This document shows positions 16,352-24,449 of a stretch of DNA of 41,358 bases, piece after piece; position 1 is the stretch's first letter, and each line of letters opens with the position of its first letter. The translations under genes were made by a program, and so were the position numbers. This DNA comes from an uncultured Collinsella sp. (lineage in GTDB: Bacteria; Actinomycetota; Coriobacteriia; Coriobacteriales; Coriobacteriaceae), in the NCBI GenBank assembly GCA_937989875.1, contig CALKBO010000013.1:1-41358 (forward strand). The letters run 5' to 3'. The notes below the pieces were generated by a model. It saw only the letters and a list, made by a program, of their open reading frames with translations, had not been told where the DNA came from and searched no databases.

Positions 16352-16470
16352 TGAGGCTCCTGGATGGACGGTTGGGAATCTACCAGTCTAGCAGGAGCCG
16401 GCAGGGGCCGTTCTGTCGAACAAATACTCAAGATTTGGGATAGACGCTACTGATTCATTTGTCCCGCGGT

Positions 16471-17481
16471 CTAGATCGAGGTGGAGTCGTGCCAGTTGAG
16501 CTTGCACTCGAGAATGCGCTGCTCGCCGGGTTCGCTGCTTCCGTCAAGTAGGGCGAGCAGCATCTCGGCTGCTTCGCGACCTTCTTGGTCGACGGGCTCG
16601 ATGATGGTGGAGACGGTCGGTGTGGTGAGATTAGTCCAGTCTTCGCAGTTGAGTCCCAAAAGGCCGATTTGCTGCGGAAGCAGATGGGCCATTGGCTGGA
16701 GGGCCTTGTAGACACGGGGAAGTGCCCACTGATTTTGCACGAAGATAAGGGTTCGCTTGGCGGGATTGAACTTGAATTTAAAGTATTCGGTGAGCTCGTT
16801 GATTGACGGCTTGTTGTGATCGATGGGAATCGCTTTGTAGAGCTGCCCGTTCGCTGCCAGCGCCTCGGCATACCCCTGAAAACGCTCCATGCGGGTGCGC
16901 ATTTCGGTCATGTTGGCGGCAATGGAAAAGAAATCTTCGTAGCCGGCGTCGAGGAGTGCCTGTGTGGCGTTGTACACGCCGTCGTAAAGGTTGGTTTTGA
17001 TCCAGCTGGTACCTGGGCTATAGATGGCCGCATCGAAAAAGACGACCGGCTTGCCGGCGCGTCTAATGCGGTCATGCACGGCTTTGAAGTTTGCCGTGGG
17101 CTGGATGATAAAGCCATCGACGCCCAGCGAGAGCATCTTGTCGACGTACATGAGCTCGGTCTCGGGGTTAAAGTTGCTCGTGCAAACGACCGTCTGGTAG
17201 CCCGCGGGGAGCATGACCTGCTCCATGCCATTGAGAACGAGCCCCGCCCATTTGTTGGTGTTATCCAAAATGATGATGGCAATGACGTGGGTTTGCTTGC
17301 CGGTGAGCGTCTGCGCTTGGGCGTTGGGAACGTATCCGAGTTCCTTAATGACGCGCGCGATTTTGTTCTGCGTCTTCTCGCTAAGCTTTTCTCGTTTGTC
17401 GTTGAGGTAATACGAGACGCTTGCCGTCGAGGTTCCCGCCTCTCGAGCGACGTCTGCGATCGTAACGCGCTGTTTTGCCAC
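16471..17481 (-). CDS. LacI family transcriptional regulator, divergent from the PTS operon
   Basis: The 336-residue repressor has an N-terminal helix-turn-helix 'VTIADVAREAGTSTASVSYYLN' followed by the hinge 'LGYVPNAQAQTL' and a periplasmic-binding-protein-like sensor domain. The start is a GTG at 17481 with AAGGAG 6 nt upstream; the longer ATG-initiated frame from 17517 lacks such a site. It is divergent from the PTS operon across 415 bp that hold LacI-type half-sites at 17706-17734. It most likely represses that operon and is induced by its sugar or sugar phosphate. Confidence 0.92.
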   Translation of the reverse strand: MAKQRVTIADVAREAGTSTASVSYYLNDKREKLSEKTQNKIARVIKELGYVPNAQAQTLTGKQTHVIAIIILDNTNKWAGLVLNGMEQVMLPAGYQTVVCTSNFNPETELMYVDKMLSLGVDGFIIQPTANFKAVHDRIRRAGKPVVFFDAAIYSPGTSWIKTNLYDGVYNATQALLDAGYEDFFSIAANMTEMRTRMERFQGYAEALAANGQLYKAIPIDHNKPSINELTEYFKFKFNPAKRTLIFVQNQWALPRVYKALQPMAHLLPQQIGLLGLNCEDWTNLTTPTVSTIIEPVDQEGREAAEMLLALLDGSSEPGEQRILECKLNWHDSTSI

Positions 17482-17705
17482 AGCGACTCCTTCCGACAGA
17501 TGAGCATTTTCCAACATGATGACTTTGAGTCTTGGTGAAGGATACGCTTCGGTGAGCGGCTTTTTCCTTTCATATGAGTATGCAACAAATGCGGCATACG
17601 GGTGGGGTCGAAATTTGTGACCGGCATGCGCATCTGCCGTCTACCGAGAAAATCAAATACTTCTTGACTTTTGAAATCGAGGGCAAAATCGCAGGATTCA
17701 TTTTT

Positions 17706-17735
17706 GGTTAAACGCATAACTAAATCGCATAACCA
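17706..17735. promoter_or_regulatory. Two overlapping LacI-type operator candidates
   Basis: GGTTAAACGCATAACT (17706-17721) has a central CG and mirrored GTTA/TAAC halves, the usual LacI-family pattern. A second site shares the exact right half CGCATAAC (17713 and again 17726, 13 bp apart). The rest of the 17482-17896 region holds no gene; a TATATT box lies near 17791 with no good -35. Confidence 0.45.
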
Positions 17736-17896
17736 ACGCTCTGACCTGCGCGTTTACCGAAATAAGCTGGCATTAAGAAAAACGAGCACCTATATTGTTC
17801 TTGTCGAAAAGACAGCAAGTCCAAACGGCAGGGGATGCTCCGGAGGTCTCCGCAAACGGTGTCTTGCGCACGCAACTCTATGAAAAGAGGGAAGCA

Positions 17897-19369
17897 ATGA
17901 AGATCGTAGGCGTTGCCGCCTGTACTGTGGGTATCGCTCACACGTATATGGCCCAGAAGGCGATTCAGGATGAATGCGCCGCCCGTGGCATCGAGTGCAA
18001 GGTCGAGGCTCAGGGTGGCCTGGGTATCGAGAATGAGCTCACGCAGGAAGACGTGGACTCCGCCGACCTGGTCCTGGAGTCCGTCGACGTGGGTGTCGAG
18101 AACGAGGACCGTTTTGAGCAGAAGATGGCCGAGGGCAAGTTCCTGAAGGTCGGCACCTCGGATGTAATCGCCGATCCGGTAAAGATCATCGACCAGGCCA
18201 TTGAGATCATCAAGGCGACGGGTGGCGCCGTTGACGCGCCCAAGGCCGAGGCCAAGGCAGAGAAGAAGGCCGTCTCCGCTGCCCCGCAGGCCCCGACACC
18301 GGCGTCCAAGCAGTCTATCTTTGCCGATCCTGGCAAGACGCTGCTCAATGCATTCAATACCGGCGTTTCCTATTTTATCCCCATCGTCGTTATCGGCGGC
18401 GTGTTTCTTGCCTTCTCGCTGGCATCCGGTACCGCCGGTGCCAACGGCATGGAGGTTACGAACCCGCTGATGGTGAGCCTTAACACCATCGGCATGGCCG
18501 GCATCTCCATGATGATCCCGGTGCTTGCGGCATACATCTCCTACTCGATGGCCGGCAAGCCCGCGCTCGCCCCCGGTTTTGTCCTGGGCTACCTGGTCAA
18601 CAACGCAGTCGTTACTCCTAACGGCAACAGCGTTTCGACCGGCTTCCTGGGCGCCATGATCATGGCGGTCATCTGCGGCTACTTTGTCCGCTGGATGAAG
18701 ACCTGGAAGGTCAACAACACCATCCAGACCATCATGCCCATCCTGATCATCCCGATTCTGACCTCGCTTGTCCTGGGCATGGCCTATATCTACATCCTGG
18801 CCACGCCGCTTGGCTTTGTGATGGACTGGCTCACCGGCGTGCTCGGCAGCCTGCAGGGCGGTTCCGCAGTTGTCCTGGGTCTGGTCATTGGCGTTATGAC
18901 CGCCTTCGATATGGGTGGCCCCATCAACAAGACCGCCTCGACCTTCACCATGGCCATCATGGCCTCCGGTATCTACGGTCCTAACGGTATGTTCCGCGTC
19001 GCCGTCGCCGTTCCCCCGATCGCCTGTGGCCTCGCTGCGCTCATCGCCAAGAACAAGTTCGATGACGCTGACCGCCAGATGGGCATCTCCGCGCTGTTCA
19101 TGGGCTGCATCGGTATTACCGAGGGCGCTATCCCCTTCGCGGTCAAGGACCTCGGTCACACCCTGCCCGGCATTTGCATCGGCTCTGCCGTGGGTGCGGC
19201 ACTTGCCGCCTTCCAGGGCATCGACTGCTACGTCCCGCACGGTGGCTTTATCGTCGCCCTTGCCACCAACAACGTCGCGCTGTTCTGCCTGGACATCGTG
19301 ATTGGCGCCGTGGTCGCCGCTGCAATCCTGATTGCCATGAAGCCCACGCTCGATAAGCAGGCCAAGTAA
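17897..19369 (+). CDS. PTS fructose-family sugar permease, EIIBC components
   Basis: The 490-residue protein fuses an N-terminal EIIB domain (residues 1-~100, 'IVGVAACTVGIAHTYMAQ' with phospho-Cys9) to a hydrophobic EIIC domain (from ~residue 155, many membrane segments) by an Ala/Lys/Glu linker. It transports and phosphorylates a sugar of the fructose/mannitol-like class; the exact substrate cannot be read from sequence. The ATG at 17897 follows GAGGGA; an upstream in-frame ATG at 17795 has no ribosome site. The matching EIIA is the last gene of the operon. Confidence 0.94.
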   Translation: MKIVGVAACTVGIAHTYMAQKAIQDECAARGIECKVEAQGGLGIENELTQEDVDSADLVLESVDVGVENEDRFEQKMAEGKFLKVGTSDVIADPVKIIDQAIEIIKATGGAVDAPKAEAKAEKKAVSAAPQAPTPASKQSIFADPGKTLLNAFNTGVSYFIPIVVIGGVFLAFSLASGTAGANGMEVTNPLMVSLNTIGMAGISMMIPVLAAYISYSMAGKPALAPGFVLGYLVNNAVVTPNGNSVSTGFLGAMIMAVICGYFVRWMKTWKVNNTIQTIMPILIIPILTSLVLGMAYIYILATPLGFVMDWLTGVLGSLQGGSAVVLGLVIGVMTAFDMGGPINKTASTFTMAIMASGIYGPNGMFRVAVAVPPIACGLAALIAKNKFDDADRQMGISALFMGCIGITEGAIPFAVKDLGHTLPGICIGSAVGAALAAFQGIDCYVPHGGFIVALATNNVALFCLDIVIGAVVAAAILIAMKPTLDKQAK

Positions 19370-19384
19370 ACCTTTAAGGACTCC

Positions 19385-19499
19385 GGTTGTGCGGAGGGAT
19401 GGATTTGACTCCGCACAACCGCCCCTACACAACAAAATCCATCCGTACTGATAGGGCCCACATCTGGGTCCCAGGGAACTTTTGTCAAAAATCCTCTGG
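19385..19499 (+). ncRNA. Structured intercistronic RNA, pseudoknot-like or switch-like
   Basis: Stem A pairs 19385-19396 perfectly with 19409-19420 (12 bp). Its whole 12-nt loop begins with GGATGGATTT (19397-19406), which is perfectly complementary to AAATCCATCC (19435-19444). The two stems can form a pseudoknot or exclude one another. A third hairpin (19471-19483 with 19487-19499, 11 of 13 paired) ends just before the ribosome site of the next gene. This lies in the 144-nt gap between the EIIBC and GatZ-like genes. No T-run follows any stem. Confidence 0.5.
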
Positions 19500-19513
19500 A
19501 GAAGGAGAACAAA

Positions 19514-20788
19514 ATGTCCAACCTCACCATCCGTCAGGCCGTTCAGGGCATGCTCAAGCTGCAGGATAGCGGCGATCACGCAACCATGGTCGGCATTGGC
19601 CCCATGAGCCCCAACCTGATTCAGGCCGTGTTCGAGCTTGCCAAGGACGAGGATTTCCCGCCCATGTTTATCGCCAGCCGCAACCAGGTCGATATGGACG
19701 AGATGGGCGCCGGCTACGTCAACGGTTGGGACCAGACGCGCTTTGCCGCCGACATCAAGAAGGTTGCCGACGAGGTGGGTTACACCGGTCCGTACTACCT
19801 GTGCCGCGATCACGGCGGTCCGTGGCAGCGCGACGAGGAGCGTAACGCCCACCTGCCCGAGGACGAGGCCATGGAGCTCGCCCGCAAGTCCTTCGTCGCC
19901 GACATGGAGGCAGGCTTTGACCTGCTGATGGTCGACCCCACCAAGGACCCCTATCAGATCGGCAAGGTTATTCCGCTCGACGTGGTGCTTCGCCGCACGA
20001 TTGATCTTATCGACTACCTTGAGCAGTACCGTCGCGAGCATAACCTGCCCGAGGTTGCCTATGAGGTCGGTACCGAGGAGACCAATGGCGGCTTGACCTC
20101 TACCGATAAGTACGAGGAGTTCATTTCTCAGCTGCAGCCCGAGCTCGAGAAGCGCGGCTGCCCCATGCCCACCTTTATCGTCGGCCAGACCGGTACGCTC
20201 ACCCGTTGGACCGAGCAGGTCGGCCATTACAACTTCAAGAATGCCCGCGAGCTCGCCGACATGGCTAAGCGCTACGGCGTGGGCCTGAAGGAGCACAACG
20301 CCGACTATCTGGACGATGCGACGCTGCTCGAGCACATCCCGGCACACGTGACCGCCTCCAACGTTGCTCCGCAGTATGGCACCGAGGAGACCCGCGCCTA
20401 CCTCAAGCTCTGCGCCACCGAGCAGATCCTGGTCGACAACGGTCTGTGCGATGACCCCTCCGACCTGTATCACACCCTGCTGGTCAAGGCTATCAAGACC
20501 GAGCGCTGGCGCAAGTGGATGACTGGCGACGACGTCAACCTGCAGGTCGACGACATCCTTGCCGACGATGAGCTCAGCCTGAAGATCCTGGATGTCTCCG
20601 GTCACTATGCGTTCAACGATCCTGAGGTCAAGGAGCAGGTCGAGAAGCTCTACCGCAACCTCGCCGCTCAGGACATCGACGGCAAGCGCTTTGTCATCGA
20701 ACACATCAAGCGCCCGATCAAGCAGTACGTCGTCGGTCTTAACCTCAAGGGCGTCACGACCCGCATCGAGGCCGCTCTTGCCGAGTAA
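19514..20788 (+). CDS. GatZ/KbaZ-like protein (tagatose-bisphosphate aldolase non-catalytic subunit family)
   Basis: The 424-residue protein matches the GatZ/KbaZ family, with 'FIASRNQVDMDEMGAGYVNGWDQ', 'YLCRDHGGPWQRDEERNA' and 'YEVGTEETNGG'. Members were named as an aldolase subunit, but several relatives act as sugar-phosphate 4-epimerases, for example on tagatose-6-phosphate. No GatY/KbaY aldolase is present here, so an independent epimerase role is more likely (inference). It is the second gene of the PTS operon, and its AGAAGGAG site follows the structured RNA. The product would feed the transaldolase and transketolase encoded next. Confidence 0.88.
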   Translation: MSNLTIRQAVQGMLKLQDSGDHATMVGIGPMSPNLIQAVFELAKDEDFPPMFIASRNQVDMDEMGAGYVNGWDQTRFAADIKKVADEVGYTGPYYLCRDHGGPWQRDEERNAHLPEDEAMELARKSFVADMEAGFDLLMVDPTKDPYQIGKVIPLDVVLRRTIDLIDYLEQYRREHNLPEVAYEVGTEETNGGLTSTDKYEEFISQLQPELEKRGCPMPTFIVGQTGTLTRWTEQVGHYNFKNARELADMAKRYGVGLKEHNADYLDDATLLEHIPAHVTASNVAPQYGTEETRAYLKLCATEQILVDNGLCDDPSDLYHTLLVKAIKTERWRKWMTGDDVNLQVDDILADDELSLKILDVSGHYAFNDPEVKEQVEKLYRNLAAQDIDGKRFVIEHIKRPIKQYVVGLNLKGVTTRIEAALAE

Positions 20789-20807
20789 GTAGCTTTTCCT
20801 ACGCGAC

Positions 20808-20876
20808 GCCGGGCCTGGGGCATGTCCCAGCTGCAGGCCCGGCACATGGGACAAAGGGGCAGTCCCTTTGTCCCAT
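20808..20876. repeat. Twin hairpins including a GGGACAAAGGG palindrome
   Basis: Hairpin 1 pairs GCCGGGCCT (20808-20816) with AGGCCCGGC (20835-20843). Hairpin 2 is a perfect 13-bp palindrome (20846-20858 with 20864-20876) followed by TCTTTT, so partial termination inside the operon is possible. Hairpin 2 belongs to the same family as 39534-39564. Confidence 0.65.
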
Positions 20877-20912
20877 TCTTTTGAGTTTTAGCTTCCTTTG
20901 AAGGGGTTCACC

Positions 20913-21596
20913 ATGAAGTTCTTTATCGATACCGCCAATCTGGACGAGATTGCCGAGGCCAAGAGCTGGGGCTGCCTGGCCGGTGTTACCACCAACCCGT
21001 CCCTGTACGCCAAGACCGGCGGCAAGCTTGCCGACTTTGAGCCGCATATGCTCAAGATTGCCGAGCTCTGCGAGGGCCTGCCCGTGTCCGCCGAGTCTAC
21101 CGCGACCACTGCCGAGGGTATGATCGAGGAGGGCAAGCGCCTTGCCGCCCTCGCCCCCAACATCGTGGTCAAGCTTCCCGTGTGCGAGGCCGGCCTTGCC
21201 GCCTGCCGTGCGCTGGCCGATGCTGGCGTGCGCGTCAACATGACGCTCGTCTTCTCGCCGACGCAGGCTCTTATGGCCGCCAACGCCGGTGCTCGCTACA
21301 TCAGCCCGTTTGTCGGTCGTTTCGACGACATCGCCGAGGACGGTATCTCGCAGCTCGACAACGTCGTGACCTGCATTAAGAACTACGACTGGACGGGCAA
21401 GAACGTCGACGACACCGTCGAGATCGTCACCGCCTCGGTTCGTACGCCCAACCACGTGACCCAGGCCGCGCTACTCGGTGCCGATATTGCGACCGTGCCC
21501 ATGGCCGCTCTCAAGAAGTGCCTGCATCATCCGCTGACCGACCAGGGCCTCGCCTCTTTTGAGGCTGACTGGCAGAAGGTCGTCGCTCAGGCTTAA
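20913..21596 (+). CDS. Transaldolase / fructose-6-phosphate aldolase (FSA/TalC type)
   Basis: The 227-residue protein belongs to the short transaldolase group. 'MKFFIDTANLDEI', 'GVTTNPSL' and the Schiff-base lysine in 'APNIVVKLPV' (Lys87) are diagnostic, and 'SPFVGRFDD' follows. Members either transfer dihydroxyacetone between sugar phosphates or cleave fructose-6-phosphate; sequence alone does not decide. The ATG at 20913 with AAGGGG upstream is chosen over a TTG at 20898. It sits between the GatZ-like gene and the transketolase genes, fitting a non-oxidative pentose phosphate step. Confidence 0.93.
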   Translation: MKFFIDTANLDEIAEAKSWGCLAGVTTNPSLYAKTGGKLADFEPHMLKIAELCEGLPVSAESTATTAEGMIEEGKRLAALAPNIVVKLPVCEAGLAACRALADAGVRVNMTLVFSPTQALMAANAGARYISPFVGRFDDIAEDGISQLDNVVTCIKNYDWTGKNVDDTVEIVTASVRTPNHVTQAALLGADIATVPMAALKKCLHHPLTDQGLASFEADWQKVVAQA

Positions 21597-21659
21597 CGAG
21601 TGGATTGCCCCGGCATCGCGTCATCCGGTGCCGGGGTTGTTCTCAAGAGAGGAATTCGT

Positions 21660-22490
21660 ATGACCAACCAGGAGCTGGCGAAGGTCGCCAATGAGGTCAG
21701 GAAGGGTGTCGTGACTGCGGTTCACGCGGCCAAGTCGGGACACCCGGGTGGATCGCTCGGTGCTGCCGACATCATGACGTATCTGTACTTTGAGGAAATG
21801 AATATCGATCCTGCCGACCCTCACAAGGCCGATCGCGATCGCTTTGTGCTCTCCAAGGGTCACGCGGCGCCGGGCCTGTATTCGGTGTTGGCAAATCGCG
21901 GCTATTTTCCCGTCGAAGAGCTCGAGACGCTCCGTCATATTGGCAGCCGACTGCAGGGCCATCCCAACATGAACGACGCCCCTGGCATCGATATGTCCAC
22001 CGGATCGCTCGGTCAGGGCATCTCTGCTGCAGTTGGAATGGCGCTTGCCGCTAAGCACTGGGGCGACGGCTACCGTGTCTACACGTTGCTGGGCGACGGT
22101 GAGTGCGAGGAAGGCCAGGTGTGGGAGGCGGCCATGTTCGCCGGCAACCATGCGCTCGACAATCTTGTTGCCGTCGTCGACCACAACGGCTTGCAGATTG
22201 ACGGCACGATCGATGAAGTCAACTCGGCCATGCCGCTCGCTGACAAGTTCCGCGCCTTTAAGTGGCATGTGATCGAGCTCGCCGACGGTAACGACATGGC
22301 GCAGATTGCCGCCGCCTTTGCCGAGGCCCGCAAAGTGAGCGACTCGCCCGTGGCCATTATCGCCGAGACGGTGAAGGGCAAGGGCGTCTCCTTTATGGAA
22401 AACCAGGTGGGCTGGCACGGCAAGGCACCCAACGATGAACAGTTTGAGCAGGCCATGGCCGAGCTCGCAGCAGCAGGGGAGGAGCTCTAA
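21660..22490 (+). CDS. Transketolase, N-terminal (ThDP-binding) subunit
   Basis: The 276-residue protein corresponds to the N-terminal third-to-half of a standard transketolase: 'AAKSGHPGGSLGAADIMTYLYF', 'SKGHAAPGLYSVLA', 'TGSLGQGIS' and the thiamine diphosphate/metal motif 'GDGECEEGQVWEAAMFAGNH...DHNGLQIDG'. The enzyme moves two-carbon units between sugar phosphates. The ATG at 21660 has AGAGGAA upstream. Its stop overlaps the start of the C-terminal subunit gene (TAATG), so the two halves are made in equal amounts. Split transketolases are known in Gram-positives and Archaea. Confidence 0.95.
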   Translation: MTNQELAKVANEVRKGVVTAVHAAKSGHPGGSLGAADIMTYLYFEEMNIDPADPHKADRDRFVLSKGHAAPGLYSVLANRGYFPVEELETLRHIGSRLQGHPNMNDAPGIDMSTGSLGQGISAAVGMALAAKHWGDGYRVYTLLGDGECEEGQVWEAAMFAGNHALDNLVAVVDHNGLQIDGTIDEVNSAMPLADKFRAFKWHVIELADGNDMAQIAAAFAEARKVSDSPVAIIAETVKGKGVSFMENQVGWHGKAPNDEQFEQAMAELAAAGEEL

Positions 22491-23428
22491 TGGCAGACGT
22501 CAAGAAAGTCGCCACGCGCGTTAGCTATGGCGAGGCACTTGTCGAGCTGGGCAATGAGCGCGATGACTTTGTGGTTCTCGATGCCGACCTGGCCGCCGCC
22601 ACGCAGACCGGTAAGTTTAAGGCTGCGCACCCTGAGCGCTTCTACGACGCCGGCATTGCCGAGAGCAACCTGATGGGGCTCGCCGCCGGCATCGCGACCA
22701 CGGGCCGCGTTGCTTTTGCGAGCACCTTTGCGATCTTTGCCGCCGGTCGCGCCTACGAGCAGGTCCGCAATTCCATCGGCTACCCGCACCTCAACGTCAA
22801 GATTGGCGCTACTCATGCCGGCATTTCGGTGGGCGAGGACGGCGCCACGCACCAGTGCTGCGAGGATATCGCACTCATGCGCACGATTCCGGGTATGACG
22901 GTGGTCGTTCCCGCCGACGACGTCGAGGCTCGTGCCTGTGTGCGCGCCGCCTATGAGTTTGAGGGCCCGGTTTACATGCGCTTCGGCCGCCTGGCAACAC
23001 CGGTCATCAACGATCACGAGGACTATGAGTTCAAGATTGGTCGCGGCGTGGTCGTGCGCGAGGGGTCCGATGTGACCATCATCGCTTGTGGCCTTATGGT
23101 CGCCGAGGCGCTTGAGGCTGCCGAGGCGCTCGCTGCCGATGGTATCGATGCCGAGGTCATCAACATGCACACGATTAAGCCGCTTGATGAGCGCCTGGTG
23201 GTTGCCAGCGCCAAGAAGACTGGTCGCGTGGTCACCGCCGAGGAGCATTCGATTATCGGTGGTCTTGGCGAGGCCGTGGCCTCGGTGCTCGCGGAGCAGC
23301 ATCCGGTGCCGATGCGTCGCGTCGGCGTGCGCGATGTGTATGGCGAGTCCGGCCCTGCGGTCGATTTGCTGCACAAGTACGGTTTGGACGCCGACGGCAT
23401 CGAAGCTGCGGTCAGGTCCGTGTTGTAA
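22490..23428 (+). CDS. Transketolase, C-terminal (pyrimidine-binding) subunit
   Basis: The 312-residue protein carries the pyrimidine-binding domain ('RFYDAGIAESNLMGLAAGIATTG', 'GATHQCCEDIALMRTIPGMTVVVPADD') and the C-terminal transketolase domain ('VTAEEHSIIGGLGEAVASVL'). The Glu in 'AGIAESN' is the likely catalytic residue that activates thiamine diphosphate. It pairs with the upstream subunit in an alpha2-beta2 type enzyme. The start codon overlaps the previous stop. Together the halves replace the usual single ~660-residue enzyme. Confidence 0.95.
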   Translation: MADVKKVATRVSYGEALVELGNERDDFVVLDADLAAATQTGKFKAAHPERFYDAGIAESNLMGLAAGIATTGRVAFASTFAIFAAGRAYEQVRNSIGYPHLNVKIGATHAGISVGEDGATHQCCEDIALMRTIPGMTVVVPADDVEARACVRAAYEFEGPVYMRFGRLATPVINDHEDYEFKIGRGVVVREGSDVTIIACGLMVAEALEAAEALAADGIDAEVINMHTIKPLDERLVVASAKKTGRVVTAEEHSIIGGLGEAVASVLAEQHPVPMRRVGVRDVYGESGPAVDLLHKYGLDADGIEAAVRSVL

Positions 23429-23439
23429 GGAAGGTTTCC

Positions 23440-23892
23440 ATGGGATTTGTATCTGCCAACCAAGTGACAATCGGGTATACCGCCGCCTCGCGCGAGGACG
23501 CCCTACATTATTTGTCCGAGCAGGCCATCGAGCTCGGCTTTGCCGATGACGCATCTGCCGTAGAGGCCGCCTTCATTGCTCGCGAGAACGAGGCCGAGAC
23601 CGGCCTTGTCGCCGGTTTTGCCGTTCCGCATGCCAAAAGCGACGCGATCCACACGCCGGGCGTTGCCGTGCTTAAACTGACCGAGCCCGTTGAATGGCCG
23701 AGCTTCGATGGGGTGCCCGTCGATGTTGCGCTCGCGCTGTACGTGCCCGCCGGCGAGGCCGGAACTACGCACCTGCGTCTGCTCTCCAAGGCTGCCGTGA
23801 TGCTGATGGACGCCGGCTTCCGTGACAAGGTGCGCGCGAGCACCGATCCCGTTGAGATTGCGGAGCTCATCAATAGCGGACTCGAAGACTAG
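23440..23892 (+). CDS. PTS EIIA component, fructose/mannitol type
   Basis: The 150-residue protein is a PTS_EIIA type-2 domain. The phosphorylated His is at residue 64 in 'GLVAGFAVPHAKSDAI'; the downstream 'LLSKAAVMLMD' is also typical. It takes phosphate from HPr and passes it to the EIIB Cys of the permease encoded at the operon start. AAGGAAGG lies before the ATG. It is the last gene of the operon, 12 bp after the transketolase. Confidence 0.93.
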   Translation: MGFVSANQVTIGYTAASREDALHYLSEQAIELGFADDASAVEAAFIARENEAETGLVAGFAVPHAKSDAIHTPGVAVLKLTEPVEWPSFDGVPVDVALALYVPAGEAGTTHLRLLSKAAVMLMDAGFRDKVRASTDPVEIAELINSGLED

Positions 23893-23933
23893 AACGGTCA
23901 TCCCGTTCAATCAATCGATCCTTCTCCAAGGAA

Positions 23934-23970
23934 AAGGGCCGCGACGCCATATAGGTGTCGCGGCCCTGTT
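23934..23970 (+). terminator. Terminator of the PTS operon
   Basis: AGGGCCGCGACGCC (ending 23948) pairs with GGTGTCGCGGCCCT (23954-23967), with one G-U pair, followed by GTTTG. Confidence 0.8.
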
Positions 23971-23974
23971 TGCG

Positions 23975-24024
23975 TTTCCCAAGATAAAACCTGCCAAAAT
24001 AAACCTGTCCCTTTTTGGCAGGTT
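23975..24024 (+). repeat. Dispersed hairpin repeat, copy 1
   Basis: The core pairs AACCTGCCAAAA with TTTTGGCAGGTT around a TAAACCTGTCCC loop, preceded by a shared TTTCCC-AGATAAAACC flank. Other copies are at 24450-24495, 27646-27696 (inverted) and 29827-29870. No coding potential is seen. Confidence 0.85.
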
Positions 24025-24091
24025 AATCGGGGACTATTTCACCGCAACTTAGGGCACGGTTAGGAAGTGTGCACCTTAAAGAGTGGAGCCC

Positions 24092-24232
24092 ATGATTAGA
24101 GAGGTCGCACTCGTCTCTCTAAATGTCTCTCTAAAGAGAAGGTTGGTTAGAGAGATAGCATTAGGCAATCTAGCAGCGAATTCGATACATCTCTCTAAAT
24201 GTCTCTCTAAAACAAGGCGTTTATCTCTTTAA
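24092..24232 (+). CDS. Possible 46-residue small ORF in the hairpin cluster
   Basis: An ATG at 24092 opens 46 codons (MIREVALVSLNVSLKRRLVR...) to TAA at 24230-24232, with GAGTGGAG a few bases upstream. The peptide is basic and Leu/Ser-rich. The DNA is a set of inverted repeats, so the frame may be fortuitous. It resembles nothing I recognise. Confidence 0.15.
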   Translation: MIREVALVSLNVSLKRRLVREIALGNLAANSIHLSKCLSKTRRLSL

Positions 24233-24266
24233 AGTTAGAGAGATAAATCTATTGTTTTAGAGAGAC
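24096..24266. repeat. Cluster of TTAGAGAG / CTCTCTAA hairpins
   Basis: A 22-bp direct repeat of TCTCTCTAAATGTCTCTCTA (plus AA) occurs at 24114-24135 and 24190-24211. Inverted TTAGAGAG units lie at 24096, 24147, 24235 and 24257. They form hairpins: 24096-24103 with 24115-24122; 24147-24156 with 24189-24198 (10 bp perfect); 24201-24213 with 24254-24266 (13 bp perfect) enclosing 24220-24228 with 24239-24247 (9 bp perfect). The block is visibly AT-richer than its neighbours. No gene is convincing in 23893-24674. Confidence 0.7.
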
Positions 24267-24388
24267 GGAATGCCAAAAATCGTCCGTCAGCTACCATCTG
24301 CCAAAAATGGCGGATAAAGGGCTCATCGAAGTAATGGGTTCATCGACGAGTCGTAACCGCCGATATCGGAAGAAGTAGATGCAGCCGG

Positions 24389-24437
24389 GTCGCCTCTCTA
24401 GTGCCTCTCGAAGTTAGATGGGTGCTAGAGGAGCGAC
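24389..24437. repeat. Hairpin GTCGCCTCTCTAG...CTAGAGGAGCGAC
   Basis: An imperfect ~17-bp stem (24389-24405 with ~24421-24437) reuses the CTCTCTA motif of the cluster at 24096-24266. It sits just before the second copy of the dispersed repeat. Confidence 0.5.
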
Positions 24438-24449
24438 TGCCTCGCGATA

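Noticed and set aside
17720..20854. 1044-residue antisense ORF over the PTS and GatZ-like genes
   Set aside because: Long antisense frames are common in high-GC coding DNA. The plus-strand products are clear family members, and the antisense peptide is His/Asp/Gly-rich without domains.
24096..24266. CRISPR array
   Set aside because: The repeats are short, occur in both orientations and lack regular spacers; no cas genes are near.
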